Source: Nannochloris sp. 'desiccata'
Taxonomy: Eukaryota; Chlorophyta; Trebouxiophyceae; Chlorellales; Chlorellaceae
DNA length: 64,000 bases
Assembly: GCA_019044685.2 (NCBI GenBank)
Contig: JAGTXX020000015.1
Coordinates: 1,860,001-1,924,000, forward strand
Direction of reading: 5' to 3'
The notes under the pieces are model-generated. The model was not told the DNA's origin. It saw nothing but the letters and a program-made list of their open reading frames with translations, and ran no database searches. Below, one piece after another: positions 18,970-29,104 of the stretch. Position numbers and translations under genes: made by a program. Position 1 is the stretch's first letter; each line of letters opens with the position of its first letter.

Positions 18970-20382
18970 CTAAAACAACAACTGATTTGCAATGACGCCG
19001 GCTGCTGCCGCTCCCACAACCACCAACGCCCCTTTCCCTCCAGGCGCTACTTCTCTGCTACTCAACGTATCAGATTCTCCATACCTTTCACTCCACACCA
19101 TAGCTACAGGTACCAGTCCAAAAAGCACAAGAACTCCATAGGTCCCAGCAAAATCGAGAGCCTTGAAAAACAGCCCTGGAAAGGCAAGCGCTAATCCTAA
19201 TGGAGGTATCAGGGTCACGGCATAGGGTATTGCCTTTCCAGTACCTACTGGCAACCCCAAAGCTTCAGCTATAAATTCAGATAAACCAAGAACGAATCCA
19301 ATAAAACTCGTAGCGACAGCTAAGAGAGAGAACCCATCAACTAAAAGAGAAGCAATAGGACCTGAGCTTCTTACCGCTGCCAAAGGGTCTACCGTTGCTG
19401 CTGTTGCAGCTACTGTTGTTTCTAGTGCATCTAATGCATTCACTGAGACACTCCCTAGTACAGCAGCATCCCATAGTAGAAACATTGCTAATGGAACTCC
19501 AACCCCTGCTACAATGGCAGATCGAATTTTCACAACATCTCCCTCGAGCGAACTACAAATTACAGGGACAACGTTTTGAAATACAAATGCCAGTGCAATG
19601 ACAGGCAACGCAGATGGAATTTCATCCCAATGGGATGTAGACAGGGCATCGAAGTTAATGCCGGGGGCAGCGGTAATTAACAAACCAAGAAAAGTTGCAA
19701 GAACACCCCCGACTAAGATAGAGTTAGCTATATCTAATTGATTCGGCCGTGCTGCGTAGCAGAGCGTACCCATAAGCAAAGTAAACCCTACATCCGCTAA
19801 GGGTTGTGGAAATCCAGTGGCTGTGCTTACTGTCTCTCCAGCCTTGGCGATATAGGCTACTAGGAGTGAGTAATGAAGCAAGCCATACGTTATCGAGACT
19901 GCTGCTGCCCCGCCATCTCCAAGAGTTCTTCTCGCCATGCTACCTAAAGAGACACCACTGCCACTTCCAAGCTCACACATAGTGTTGACGCACACTTCTG
20001 CTACCAACAGGCCTGTAAACATACTAAATCCAGCAGCTGCAGTGAGAGTAACACCACTGGCGGTGAATCCTGCGGGAGCACAGACAGCGGGTAAAGCCAG
20101 GATGCCGGCACCGACGGCAGTACCTGCAACTAATGTTGCAGCGCCTAATACGCTGCCTGGTTCATGTTTCTTGTCTAGGCCGAGATTGCTAAATAAGCGG
20201 CCAGAAAGAGCAGCCGAGGGTACAATCCCGCCGTTGTCGTTAGATTGATCAGAAGGCAGAGCAGGTATACGTTTGAACCATCTGAATCTAGGTTGATTTT
20301 GTTGAGAAAGATTTGTGGATATTCTAGATCCTTGGGATGTAGCAATCTGCTGTGGTAACTTTACAACTTGATAAGCCAACAT
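18970..20382 (-). CDS. Aromatic amino acid permease (tyrosine/tryptophan-specific, HAAAP family)
   Basis: The frame is open from 20457, but the first ATG is at 20382 (MLAYQVVKLPQQIATS), giving about 470 residues. This bacterial-type family moves tyrosine or tryptophan by proton symport, and in algae and plants some members carry plastid targeting. The first helix has the family motif GTAVGAGILALP, followed by about ten more hydrophobic segments up to the C-terminal VVVGAAAAGVIANQLLF. Further family-like segments are FQNVVPVICSSLEGD and SFIGFVLGLSEFIAEALG. The first 70-odd residues are Ser/Gln/Arg-rich and could be a transit peptide, so a plastid envelope location is inferred, not shown. Confidence 0.8.
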   Translation of the reverse strand: MLAYQVVKLPQQIATSQGSRISTNLSQQNQPRFRWFKRIPALPSDQSNDNGGIVPSAALSGRLFSNLGLDKKHEPGSVLGAATLVAGTAVGAGILALPAVCAPAGFTASGVTLTAAAGFSMFTGLLVAEVCVNTMCELGSGSGVSLGSMARRTLGDGGAAAVSITYGLLHYSLLVAYIAKAGETVSTATGFPQPLADVGFTLLMGTLCYAARPNQLDIANSILVGGVLATFLGLLITAAPGINFDALSTSHWDEIPSALPVIALAFVFQNVVPVICSSLEGDVVKIRSAIVAGVGVPLAMFLLWDAAVLGSVSVNALDALETTVAATAATVDPLAAVRSSGPIASLLVDGFSLLAVATSFIGFVLGLSEFIAEALGLPVGTGKAIPYAVTLIPPLGLALAFPGLFFKALDFAGTYGVLVLFGLVPVAMVWSERYGESDTLSSREVAPGGKGALVVVGAAAAGVIANQLLF

Positions 20383-20862
20383 CTGCAAGTTGCGATCTAA
20401 ATATTGCGATTCAAAGGTTGGAGAAGGCAAGTAAAGGGTCTTTAACGCGCATATCAAATACTATGTAACAAATAGTAGATTTAATCAATTGCCCATTGTG
20501 AAGTTTGAAGAGATTATACGGTGGAAAACTTCACAAGAGCCTCTGGGAGGAATAACTTAGTAAGGCACCAACACGGACGCTGGGCGATCATTGTAGCTCA
20601 TCATCTTAAATCCTGCCAACCTGACTATTTCTACTTCTATATCTCCAATGGTTTATTTACAACAAGTAGTATTCCTGAATAAAATGCAAGCTCTCCTATT
20701 CATACAGAAGGTAATAAGAAAGATTTGTTCTTTTTAACTTTCCTGTGCAAGTCGTCAAAAGTTAATTCAACAATATACAACTGTAATTAGCCACCACCAT
20801 TTCTTCTTTTATTTCTATCATACCCAAAAGCTACGTAGGTGGTTACCATCATCTATACTTGT
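20383..20862. other. Intergenic, 480 bp
   Basis: Upstream region of the permease and 3' flank of the nitrilase gene, both on the minus strand. AT-rich, with no gene or repeat seen. Confidence 0.5.
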
Positions 20863-22092
20863 CTAAAATTTAGGTGTCTGGTCCCTCGTCAGATCCAATA
20901 AGGAGTACAAATCTGATCTTTTCTGGTACCTCATCGGCATATTCTGTCTTCGTACTTCAACCTCACTAAAATCCACCTCAGCATACACAATATCAGCATG
21001 ATGCTCAGTCGTCGCCAATACCTCTCCAAAGGGACTCACCACTGTAGAATGACCCCACGCAACATAAGAACCGCTTTCATCACGAGCGGGGGAGCACATG
21101 GCGACAAAAAGTTGATTATCTACTGCCCTAGATCGCTGTAATAGTTCCCAATGGGCAGGTCCTGTGGTCATATTGAATGCACCAGGGTAGAGAAGCATTT
21201 GTGCACCACGAGATGCCATTACCGCAGCCAACTCAGGGAAACGAATGTCGTAGCAGATACCTACCCCAATACGACCAACCTCGGTGTCAACAACAGTGGG
21301 TAAATCACCTTTTGTTAAGGTTTCTGACTCTTTAAACGTGATTTTACCAGGGATATCGATGTCAAATAAGTGGAGTTTACGATGACGACCCAGAAGTTTG
21401 CCAGTTTTACCGAAAATAAAACACGTGTTGTATAGATTGTTGCCTTCCCGCTCAGGGATGGAGCCTCCCACAAGAACAACTTTATTTTCCTTTGCTACCT
21501 CAGCCATGAAGCTATAGGAAGGTGCGTATCCAGAAGACGTATCTTCAGCAAAGGTAGGGAAGGAATCGTTGGAATAAGGGCTGTTCCAAATTTCTGGCAA
21601 CATGACGAGTTGGGCGCCAGCAGCAGCGGCCTCACGGACGGCATGGCGAGCTGTTTGGATGTTTTTCTGACGATCCTCTGTTACAGCCAATTGACAAAGA
21701 GCTAATTTGACCTGTTTTCGGGATAGAGAAAAGGTAAAGGAAGGAGGAGAAGTTACGATTGGGTAGTTTCACTTTCACACTGCCGACAGCGGGAGTGTTT
21801 TCTCAAATGAGAGATGCAAGATGCTAGATAAATAAAAATACACACAGTCCAAGGCAAGTTAACGCACCTTGCCTCCGTCAGGAGGATCTATGACTTCTGT
21901 AGTAGCATTCGTGTAAGTTGCCAAGGGCCTTAGTTGAGAGAATAAGCCCATACTTTGTGAGATTGACAGATCAGAAGATGTTGGAGAGGTTAATACCGGA
22001 GATCCAAGGAAACCCTGTCTCAAAGATTTGCTAACTTGCGTAAATCTTAATGAAGGTAATGCGGATGCTAAACGCGCTGCAATCATAGACAT
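20863..22092 (-). CDS. NIT2: Omega-amidase NIT2 (nitrilase superfamily)
   Basis: Two exons, 22092-21868 and 21711-20863, join in phase into 357 residues. NIT2 hydrolyses alpha-ketoglutaramate and alpha-ketosuccinamate, closing the glutamine transaminase route. Exon 1 encodes a mitochondrial-type presequence (MSMIAARLASALPSLRFTQV). The catalytic domain starts at VKLALCQLAVTEDR. The Glu-Lys-Cys triad is visible: E in MLPEIWNSPYS, K in HRKLHLFDIDIPG and C in GVGICYDIRFPE. The motif FNMTTGPAHWELLQRSRAVD is typical of the NIT2 branch. The length excluding the presequence matches the roughly 276-residue animal enzyme. Confidence 0.93.
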
Positions 22093-22423
22093 AAAGCAGT
22101 CCAAGGCGGACAGGTGGAAGTGAAATCAATCTGGGAATTGACGATCAATAAGGTTAAGCGCTATTGATTTAACTTTATAGCTCCTCCTGTAGGTGTAGAG
22201 AAAGTCTTTTAAACAATGATCACTCCGTCGAAAGTTTATTCTGGCTAAAAAAATTTGCACCAATCCTGAAAAATGATCTTAAAAGCGCCAACGGCAAATC
22301 TCTCCCCTTCACAATGCAATTAATTAGTATTTACACTGGCAGGGTAGGAAAATAGATAGACGTACATTCTATGTATTCACAGTTCTCACGGATTTATCAA
22401 AATTCAACCAATTTATTAACTTC
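22093..22423. other. Intergenic, 331 bp
   Basis: NIT2 promoter region and 3' flank of the RCC1-like gene. Nothing further is recognised. Confidence 0.4.
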
Positions 22424-24119
22424 TCAGAAAACAGCAAGCACGATTACCGCCATGCCCGCTGCAACCAGCCCGTTGTGGCCACTCCTGCTGCGGAAACTTG
22501 AAGACACCGGGGGCGGAGGCGAGGGAACATTTTGAGGACTGACTCCACCGCCATTAGGAGGGCTAAATATCGGTTCTGGTGCTGGTGCTGGCTCAGGTGC
22601 AGGGGCAGGCACAGGCGTCGGAGCAGGCACAGGAGCGGCTGCAGGCACTGGAGCGGGTGCAGGCACAGGCACAGGCGGAGTATCAGGCAACCAATTCTCA
22701 ACATTAATCACCTTCACAGGCACTGGACTGTTATTCGAAGTACCATCCCCTAATCCGCATTCATCCTCACAATTGAAATTATTTCTTCCCCAGCACCATA
22801 AGGTACCATCGGTCTTTATACCACAGCGGGTGTCTGACTCTCCAACTGTGATGGAAGCCCAGGTAGAGTTTCCTTCAAGTAATTTAGGTGCATTTGTTTG
22901 GGGAGATCCTTCAGCAAAAGCTTCCCCAGTCGTATATCCCCAACAATATGCGTTATTTGTGGTCTGTTCGACACCGCAAGAAAGTCCACCACCAGCAGAG
23001 ATGGATGCAAATTTTAAACCGCCAGCAACAGGAACAGGCTCGGGTTCATTTTTCATATACAAATCATAGCTGAAAGTGTAATCATCGCCATCTTCTTCGG
23101 TAATTTCAGGTTCGCAGAATTCCTGCGTCTCGAAATCGTAGCATGTAGGCTTGCCATCACCAAGACTACCGCCCTTTGCAAAATCAACATCCACTTGCTC
23201 AGAGAGACCCCACCCGAAAGCAGCGTTGGTAGAGTCAATAGCAAGAGTGTATGCAGATCCTGCGCTGACAGAAATCCAAGTTCCAGGGACTTGGTAGGGT
23301 TGTAAGATAGCGGTATCGTTGCTAGGGCTGACTTCGTGGTTGCCATTATAACCCCATCCGAAGAGGGAGCCGTCTTTTTTTAATGCAAAGGTAAACCAAA
23401 ACCCGCAAGAGACCGAAGCCCAGTCGGTGCCATCGACGACGGCGCTTAGGATGGAAGTATCATTGTTGCCGTTGCCGAGAGCGTTATATTGGGCACCACT
23501 ACCCCAGCAGACGATGGAACCGGTTCTTGAAACTCCGCATGCATGATAAGGACCGACACTGAGTTGAGTCAGCTCTTCTGTGACGTTGTTCACAGCCTTT
23601 ACAACGTCTATCTCAACGTCACCCCAGCATTGGGGATTTCCACCGTTTAACGGGATGCCACAACCGAAGCTGGCACCGCTACCGACTTGACTCCATTGCT
23701 GAGTGGCAGTTCTGAATGGGGTCGGAGCAAGAGACACGGTGCTTGTGCTCTCAGGGTTTACACCCCAGTAATACAAGGATCCGTTGTTAGCTACCCCGTA
23801 GAATGTGTTATACCCAACGGAGATACGGCCTGTAGACGAAGTAGAGGAAGAAGGTGAGGGAGGGGAGGTGTTGGGCAAGAAGATAATGGGCTTTGATTTG
23901 AGGGAGCGGTCGTTTGGAAACTAACGAGCTACTGGACTCTAAAATTGTTTTCTGTTTTTAGGTAATGGGTAAACATAGTTTTGCTTTATAATTTACGAAC
24001 TGCGCACTTTGTAAGAGGCGACGGCGTTTACGGGCGTCTGCACCGTGAGCAAGACCCAGCAAACAAATAATTAAGATCTGAAATACTCTCGTCCCAAAGG
24101 ACGCTCTGGCAGCCCTCAT
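22424..24119 (-). CDS. Secreted RCC1-repeat protein with Pro/Ala spacer and GPI-like tail
   Basis: Two exons, 24119-23997 and 23920-22424, join in phase into 539 residues. Exon 1 gives an ATG and a clear signal peptide (core VFQILIICLLGLAHGADA) followed by RKRRRLLQSAQ, a basic/LLQ motif common in secreted algal proteins. RCC1-like blades recur about every 50 residues: LSVGPYHACGVSRTGSIVCW, VSCGFWFTFALKKDGSLFGW, VSAGSAYTLAIDS and ITVGESDTRCGIKTDGTLWC. Many have paired cysteines, as expected outside the cell. A P/A/V/E-rich spacer (about 440-490) resembles cell-wall linker sequence. A short hydrophobic C-terminus (GLVAAGMAVIVLAVF) is consistent with a GPI signal. The location at the cell wall or surface is inferred; the ligand is unknown. 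Confidence 0.8.
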
Positions 24120-24452
24120 GGAATGCAGGGTCTCGTTAATATCGCCAAAATCACTAAATAAATTGAATTAAACAGGGTGATGGGTGGTTTCGGGGTTTTC
24201 TGTGCAACCGCGTTCCGATTTTTTTTCCGCACTTCTACCTGGCAAAAAAAAACCCTCTATTAAAAGCTTTTTGCTCCATATATTCCTTCAATGCGTTTAA
24301 CATTGATATAAAACGCAACGGCCAATAAAAGCAGTGTTTATTAAACAGAGCTATACTTGATTTGAATTTGAATTCCAAGGATTTAGACCAGAAATCTTAC
24401 AATTTTTTGATCAACTTAATATTTTGGAGTAATTGATTTACTTAAATAGACA
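24120..24452. promoter_or_regulatory. Divergent promoter region
   Basis: 333 bp between the start codons of the RCC1-like gene (minus) and the RF1 gene (plus). No individual element is identified. Confidence 0.4.
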
Positions 24453-25834
24453 ATGAGCTTCACTGCAAGCGTCGTGAGACCTTCTGCCCCCCGAGTAGGC
24501 ATCTCGAGTGCAGGCCCACAGATGGCAGTCCCCACAAGCAGCCTCTTCCGCTGGAATAATATGCCTACAAGTCGCCTTTCCATCATCACATCAGCTGCCG
24601 TAAGTCATATGTCTACGCGTTTGCGCAGTTCTCTTTGAAATTAACGTGCTTTCAAAGTCCCTCCTATCAACACGATTCTCGCTCCCTCGTTCTTCTATAC
24701 AAATGTTTGTCTAATATATCGTTATTTTTCCTTGAAAATCTACAGGATCCCTATGTATTGGCCAAGTTAGAAGAGACGGAAAAGAATTTCGTCGATCTCC
24801 AGACCCGTATGGCTGACCCAGAGGTCTCTGGAAACCCCACAGAATATCAACGCCTTGTCCGCTCTTTGACAGACATCCAAGATGCAGTAGAAGCCTTCCG
24901 CGAATACAAAGAAACCCAACGCCGCCTTAAAGAAGCTAAAGAAATGATGAAAGAATGTGAAGGAGATATCGAAATGATGGAATTAGCTCAAGAAGAATTC
25001 ACCGTCATGTCTGATGCCATGGAAGTACAGGGTGAGAAATTAAAGGTGTTGCTACTTCCTAAAGATCCCTTAGATGATAAGAATATCATGCTTGAAGTTA
25101 GGGCTGGTACAGGAGGTGATGAAGCGGCACTTTGGGCTGCAGATTTAATTAGAATGTACCAGAAGTACGCAGACACACAAGGGTGGAAAGTAGCCCTTGT
25201 AAGTGAATCTGAAGCTGAAAGTGGTGGATATAGAGAATGTATTTTACAAATTACAGGTGAAAAGGTGTATAGTAAGCTTAAATATGAGAGTGGGGTACAT
25301 CGAGTCCAACGCGTACCTGCAACAGAGACACAAGGTCGGGTGCACACATCGACAGCGACTGTAGCCATCATGCCAGAGGCGGATGATGTTGATGTCAAGC
25401 TTGATATGAAGGATATTGACTTGACAACAGCACGTGCATCTGGAGCAGGCGGTCAAAATGTGAATAAAGTCGAAACTGCGGTGGATTTGCTCCACAAACC
25501 CACCGGAATTCGAATTTTCTGTCAAGAAGCACGTTCTCAAGGTAAAAATAAAGAGCGCGCGCTAGCTCTTCTCCGTTCAAAGCTCTTTGAACTTGAAATT
25601 GAGAAGCAGAGGAGTGAAATATCAGCGGCAAGGAGGTCTCAAGTAGGGACGGCTTCCCGATCTGAAAAAATTAAAACTTACAATTTCAAGGATACAAGGA
25701 TGAGTGATCACCGGAGTAAGATAAATTATGATTTAAATAAAGTTTTGGAAGGTGGTATTGAAGAAGGTATTCAAGCAATGGCAATGATGGATCAACAAGA
25801 ACAGCTTAAAGAACTTACGGAGAGCGCTAGGTAA
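24453..25834 (+). CDS. PRF1: Peptide chain release factor 1, plastid type
   Basis: Two exons, 24453-24599 and 24746-25834, give 411 residues. RF1 recognises UAA and UAG and triggers peptide release on bacterial-type ribosomes. Exon 1 encodes only a Ser/Arg-rich transit peptide. The mature protein starts at [18 protein letters not shown]. The catalytic GGQ is in [19 protein letters not shown] (about residue 290). The block [19 protein letters not shown] is also present. The sequence [20 protein letters not shown] and the end of the protein are very close to plant APG3, the plastid RF1, so I favour plastid over mitochondrion. The intron falls exactly at the targeting/mature boundary. Confidence 0.93.
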
Positions 25835-26308
25835 AACAAAAATATTCTGTCAGATTCTGTTGTTGTTGTTGCTTAAAATGTTTTACAAAACAAGGTTTTC
25901 CATTTCAGAACTAATCATTCTATTGCTCTGTAATAAAAATAGAATATCGAGTCAACCAGGTTAAAACTAATTTCGCTCATCTCCTCCATCGCTACTGTAC
26001 TATTATGATATATCAGACCGCCGTACTATTTACGATAGTAAATACTAGATAGTAAATAAAAATCAAAACTGGTGCTTGCTATTATTAACCCTAGCTAGCG
26101 AGTAAATAAAGATTATCTCATGGTCAAGAAAATAAGAAAAGATAAAAACTCAAATAAAAGGAAGGAGATTGAGAGAACACGGCGAACAAGGAGAACATTA
26201 AAGTAAAAAAACAAAAAAAAAAGAATCAAGGAAACGTCAAATAACTTTTATCCTAAGAATCATCCTATACCGATACTTTTGTTTTACTTTATTGTAGAGA
26301 ATATCCAA
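25835..26308. other. Intergenic, 474 bp, convergent 3' flanks
   Basis: AT-rich, with no gene. TGTAA at about 25930 is a candidate poly(A) signal for RF1. An A-rich stretch lies at about 26205-26225. Confidence 0.5.
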
Positions 26309-27814
26309 CTACCGTTCTTCGACTTGCGGTAAATTCATGATCTCCGCAACAGCCTCAGCAGCGCTAATATTCCCATTCAATACCTGAGCCACGGCAGTCA
26401 GCACCGGCAACTCTACTCTATATTTTCTAGCCAACGACACCACCACACCTGCTGTTGCTACTCCTTCTGCGACCTGTTTTGTGCTTCCAAGTATATCAGC
26501 TAATGCTTCTCCACGGCCTAGACGTACTCCTACAGACCTGTTTCTGCTTAAACTGCCATAACACGTCAACATGATGTCTCCAAGCCCAGATAGGCCACTT
26601 ATGGTTTCGGGCTTGGCGCCCATTTTTTCGGCCAACCAACGAATCTCAGCACATCCCTGAGCGACTAATGCAGCCATCGCGTTATGCCCTAAATCTAACC
26701 CTTCGACAATCCCAGCCGCAATGGCAAGCACATTTTTCAACGCACCACAAATCTCGACTCCGACGACGTCGTACGAAGTGTTCACTCGCATCACCGGGCT
26801 AGCAAAAAGTTTTTGAACATTTTTAGCTAATTGTTTATCTCTAGATGCTGCGACGATACCAGTAGGCCGTGAATCCATGACTTCTCTAGCAAATGATGGC
26901 CCAGAAAGATAGGCAGTAGGTTGTTTTCTACCTAGAGCAGAAGGAATCAACTCCGACATTAGTTGGCCTGTTGACACCTCCACGCCTTTACTGACTGAAA
27001 TTATAGGCACAGTCGGTGAGAGTAAATCTTTGATTTCTTCAAGAAATTTACGTGTATGCTGTACTGGCACAGCGTGAATTGCAAATTGAGCTCCCAAGAT
27101 GGCCTCGGCAGCAGAGGTGGTGGCAGTGACATTGGTCGGTAGAATAAAATCAGGCAAGTATCTAGTGTTGCAGTGCGTTTCATTGATATCTCGGCAGAGA
27201 TATGCATCTCTCAGTAGCAAAGAAACCTGTAAATATGGGTGTGATTTAGCTAGAGCAACGCCCATTGCAGTCCCGAAACTGCCTCCTCCGAAGATAACAA
27301 CTTTCTCAAGACGGCCTTCTTTTGCAGCAGCTTCTTCTTTTGTTCTCAGACGTTTAGACCATCGCATGAGACGTTTCCAAGACTCACGGATGCGTTTACG
27401 CTCTTCTGGGGTGTATACTTTAGGTGCATCGCCGATGCCTACGTCCACTGTAGCTGCACCGGCAGCGGTGGTAGCTGCGGCAGATTTTAAAGCGGCAGCG
27501 TCTGCGTCTTCTTCTTCTTTTCTTTTTGCTGCCGCCCCTCCTGAATTACTTGTTTTTGTCTTCTTGGGGCTGCCTGGTTGCGTTGTTGGTAGGGCAACGC
27601 CTGCTTCTGGCACTTCTTGCAGAGCTGCTACGGCTGGCGCCGGCTGGGATTTTTCAGAGAGTGTACTTCTATCCAGAGCTACGCACGAGACGCGTACATG
27701 GCGTATACGAGTCGGCGGCGTTTGTGTTTTAAATTGGTAATTGCGAGAGAGCGCTGGACTAAGAATAACTCTCGCTGTTTTGCCCATTGGCGCTGCCATG
27801 GCGCTACCTAACAT
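26309..27814 (-). CDS. NAD(P)-dependent glycerol-3-phosphate dehydrogenase, GpsA type
   Basis: Single exon, ATG at 27814, 501 residues. The enzyme reduces dihydroxyacetone phosphate to sn-glycerol-3-phosphate for glycerolipids. The N-terminal 150 residues are extra compared with bacterial GpsA: an Arg/Ser/Pro-rich transit-like peptide, then a low-complexity Ala/Lys/Glu segment. The Rossmann dinucleotide motif is VVIFGGGSFGTAMGVALA (about residue 172). Catalytic-site lysines are in SVSKGVE and CGALKNVLAIAAGI, and GLSGLGDIMLTCYGSLSRNR is the family signature. Plastid location is inferred from the extension. It would supply the backbone for galactolipids, whose synthase (MGDG synthase) is also in this window. 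Confidence 0.9.
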   Translation of the reverse strand: MLGSAMAAPMGKTARVILSPALSRNYQFKTQTPPTRIRHVRVSCVALDRSTLSEKSQPAPAVAALQEVPEAGVALPTTQPGSPKKTKTSNSGGAAAKRKEEEDADAAALKSAAATTAAGAATVDVGIGDAPKVYTPEERKRIRESWKRLMRWSKRLRTKEEAAAKEGRLEKVVIFGGGSFGTAMGVALAKSHPYLQVSLLLRDAYLCRDINETHCNTRYLPDFILPTNVTATTSAAEAILGAQFAIHAVPVQHTRKFLEEIKDLLSPTVPIISVSKGVEVSTGQLMSELIPSALGRKQPTAYLSGPSFAREVMDSRPTGIVAASRDKQLAKNVQKLFASPVMRVNTSYDVVGVEICGALKNVLAIAAGIVEGLDLGHNAMAALVAQGCAEIRWLAEKMGAKPETISGLSGLGDIMLTCYGSLSRNRSVGVRLGRGEALADILGSTKQVAEGVATAGVVVSLARKYRVELPVLTAVAQVLNGNISAAEAVAEIMNLPQVEER

Positions 27815-28254
27815 TCTGCTAGAATGGGCGGTAGAGGGGCACTGTAGAGTAATAAATATAATGCGTAGATGGAGAAAGGCGAATGCAAATACCGAGTTTC
27901 TCCCACTAGTTGCTTCCGAGTTGTGTTGCTAGAACAAAAACTTTACATTAATGCGAGGAAGCACAAGAGATTACTGGACCTTAATGCAATGTTGCGATTT
28001 ATTATACAAAGTAATTTGATAAGTTTAGTAGCGCATTATCGCTCAAGTGAGAAAAAAATATTGGCGCTGAAATTTCAAACGAAGTCATGCTTTTGCGCAA
28101 GTTTTCTCATAAATTCTCTAATTTCTGGCTCTATACTTTTATTGCTATACTTTTAGGAACTGCTTATTGTAATTGAGCCAACTGGGTGCATCCAAAGGTC
28201 TGTGGGTGGCTCCAGATTAGGTTAGAGAGACGATTTTCAAAAATCTCCCCTTTC
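27815..28254. promoter_or_regulatory. Divergent promoter region
   Basis: 440 bp between the head-to-head glycerol-3-phosphate dehydrogenase and NUDCD2-like genes. AT-rich, with no specific element recognised. Confidence 0.4.
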
Positions 28255-28983
28255 ATGGATAGATTGGCTCCTAGTGAGAGTGATCGCCATACTTACGTGC
28301 ATAACGGCCAGAACGTCTACCAGTGGGACCAAACTCTCAGGTAAAGCTTGTCCCTGCCTTTCGCGCCACTTTTCATGATCACCTGTTCAACTGAATTCCT
28401 AGCAAATTTCGTGCAGTGAGGTCAATATCTACATCCAGCTACCCTCTGGTGTTAAGGCAAAGCAGCTTACCGTTGAGATTGCCTCGAAACACCTCACAGT
28501 CGGCATCCAAGGCAACCCGCCATACCTCGATGTAAGTCAATGCGTGATCGCATTCAATTTTTGGAATGTTGTAACGTGCTTGGGCGCTTCTAAACATAGC
28601 TTTTCTTTTCTGACGCTCTGCAGAAGGATTTGGGTGGCCCAGTGAAGGTTTCAGATTCTCTTTGGACAATTGGTAAGCCGAGCCGAGGGAGAGGTACCCT
28701 CTATAGCCCACCCTTCTCTCTTCAATGACTTACGTTCCACTTTTTTGCTAATCCTACAGAGGACGGCGTGTTGCATATAGAACTCACCAAGGCAGAAGAA
28801 GCTTCTACTTGGCCTTCAGCTATCGCCGGTCATCAGATCGACGTTGCCAAACAACAAGCCGACCAAAAACGGCTTATGCTCGAACGTTTCCAGCAAGAAC
28901 ACCCCGGATTCGACTTCTCAGGAGCACAATTTACTGGAGATATCCCCGATGCTCGTACGTTTATGAAAGATCTTGATAAATAG
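28255..28983 (+). CDS. NUDCD2-like CS-domain protein
   Basis: Four exons, 28255-28340, 28417-28531, 28624-28672 (49 bp) and 28760-28983, join in phase into 157 residues. NudC proteins are HSP90-associated co-chaperones with a p23/CS beta-sandwich. The CS domain spans about residues 18-105 (QWDQTLSEVNIYIQLPSG; KHLTVGIQGNPPYLD; DSLWTIEDGVLHIELTKAEE). The C-terminal motif LMLERFQQEHPGFDFSGAQ is characteristic of NUDCD2, and total length matches human NUDCD2 (157). Introns are only 76-92 bp. The next gene starts 121 bp downstream on the same strand. Confidence 0.9.
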
Positions 28984-29104
28984 GGGAAACAAAGAAATTC
29001 CTTTTGAAGCACACGATCAAAGACAGACGACCACGGAAGCTGAAGAATATACTTATCATTAGAGAATAATTACAATTATAGTTAAAAATCAGCTATAGAT
29101 AAAT

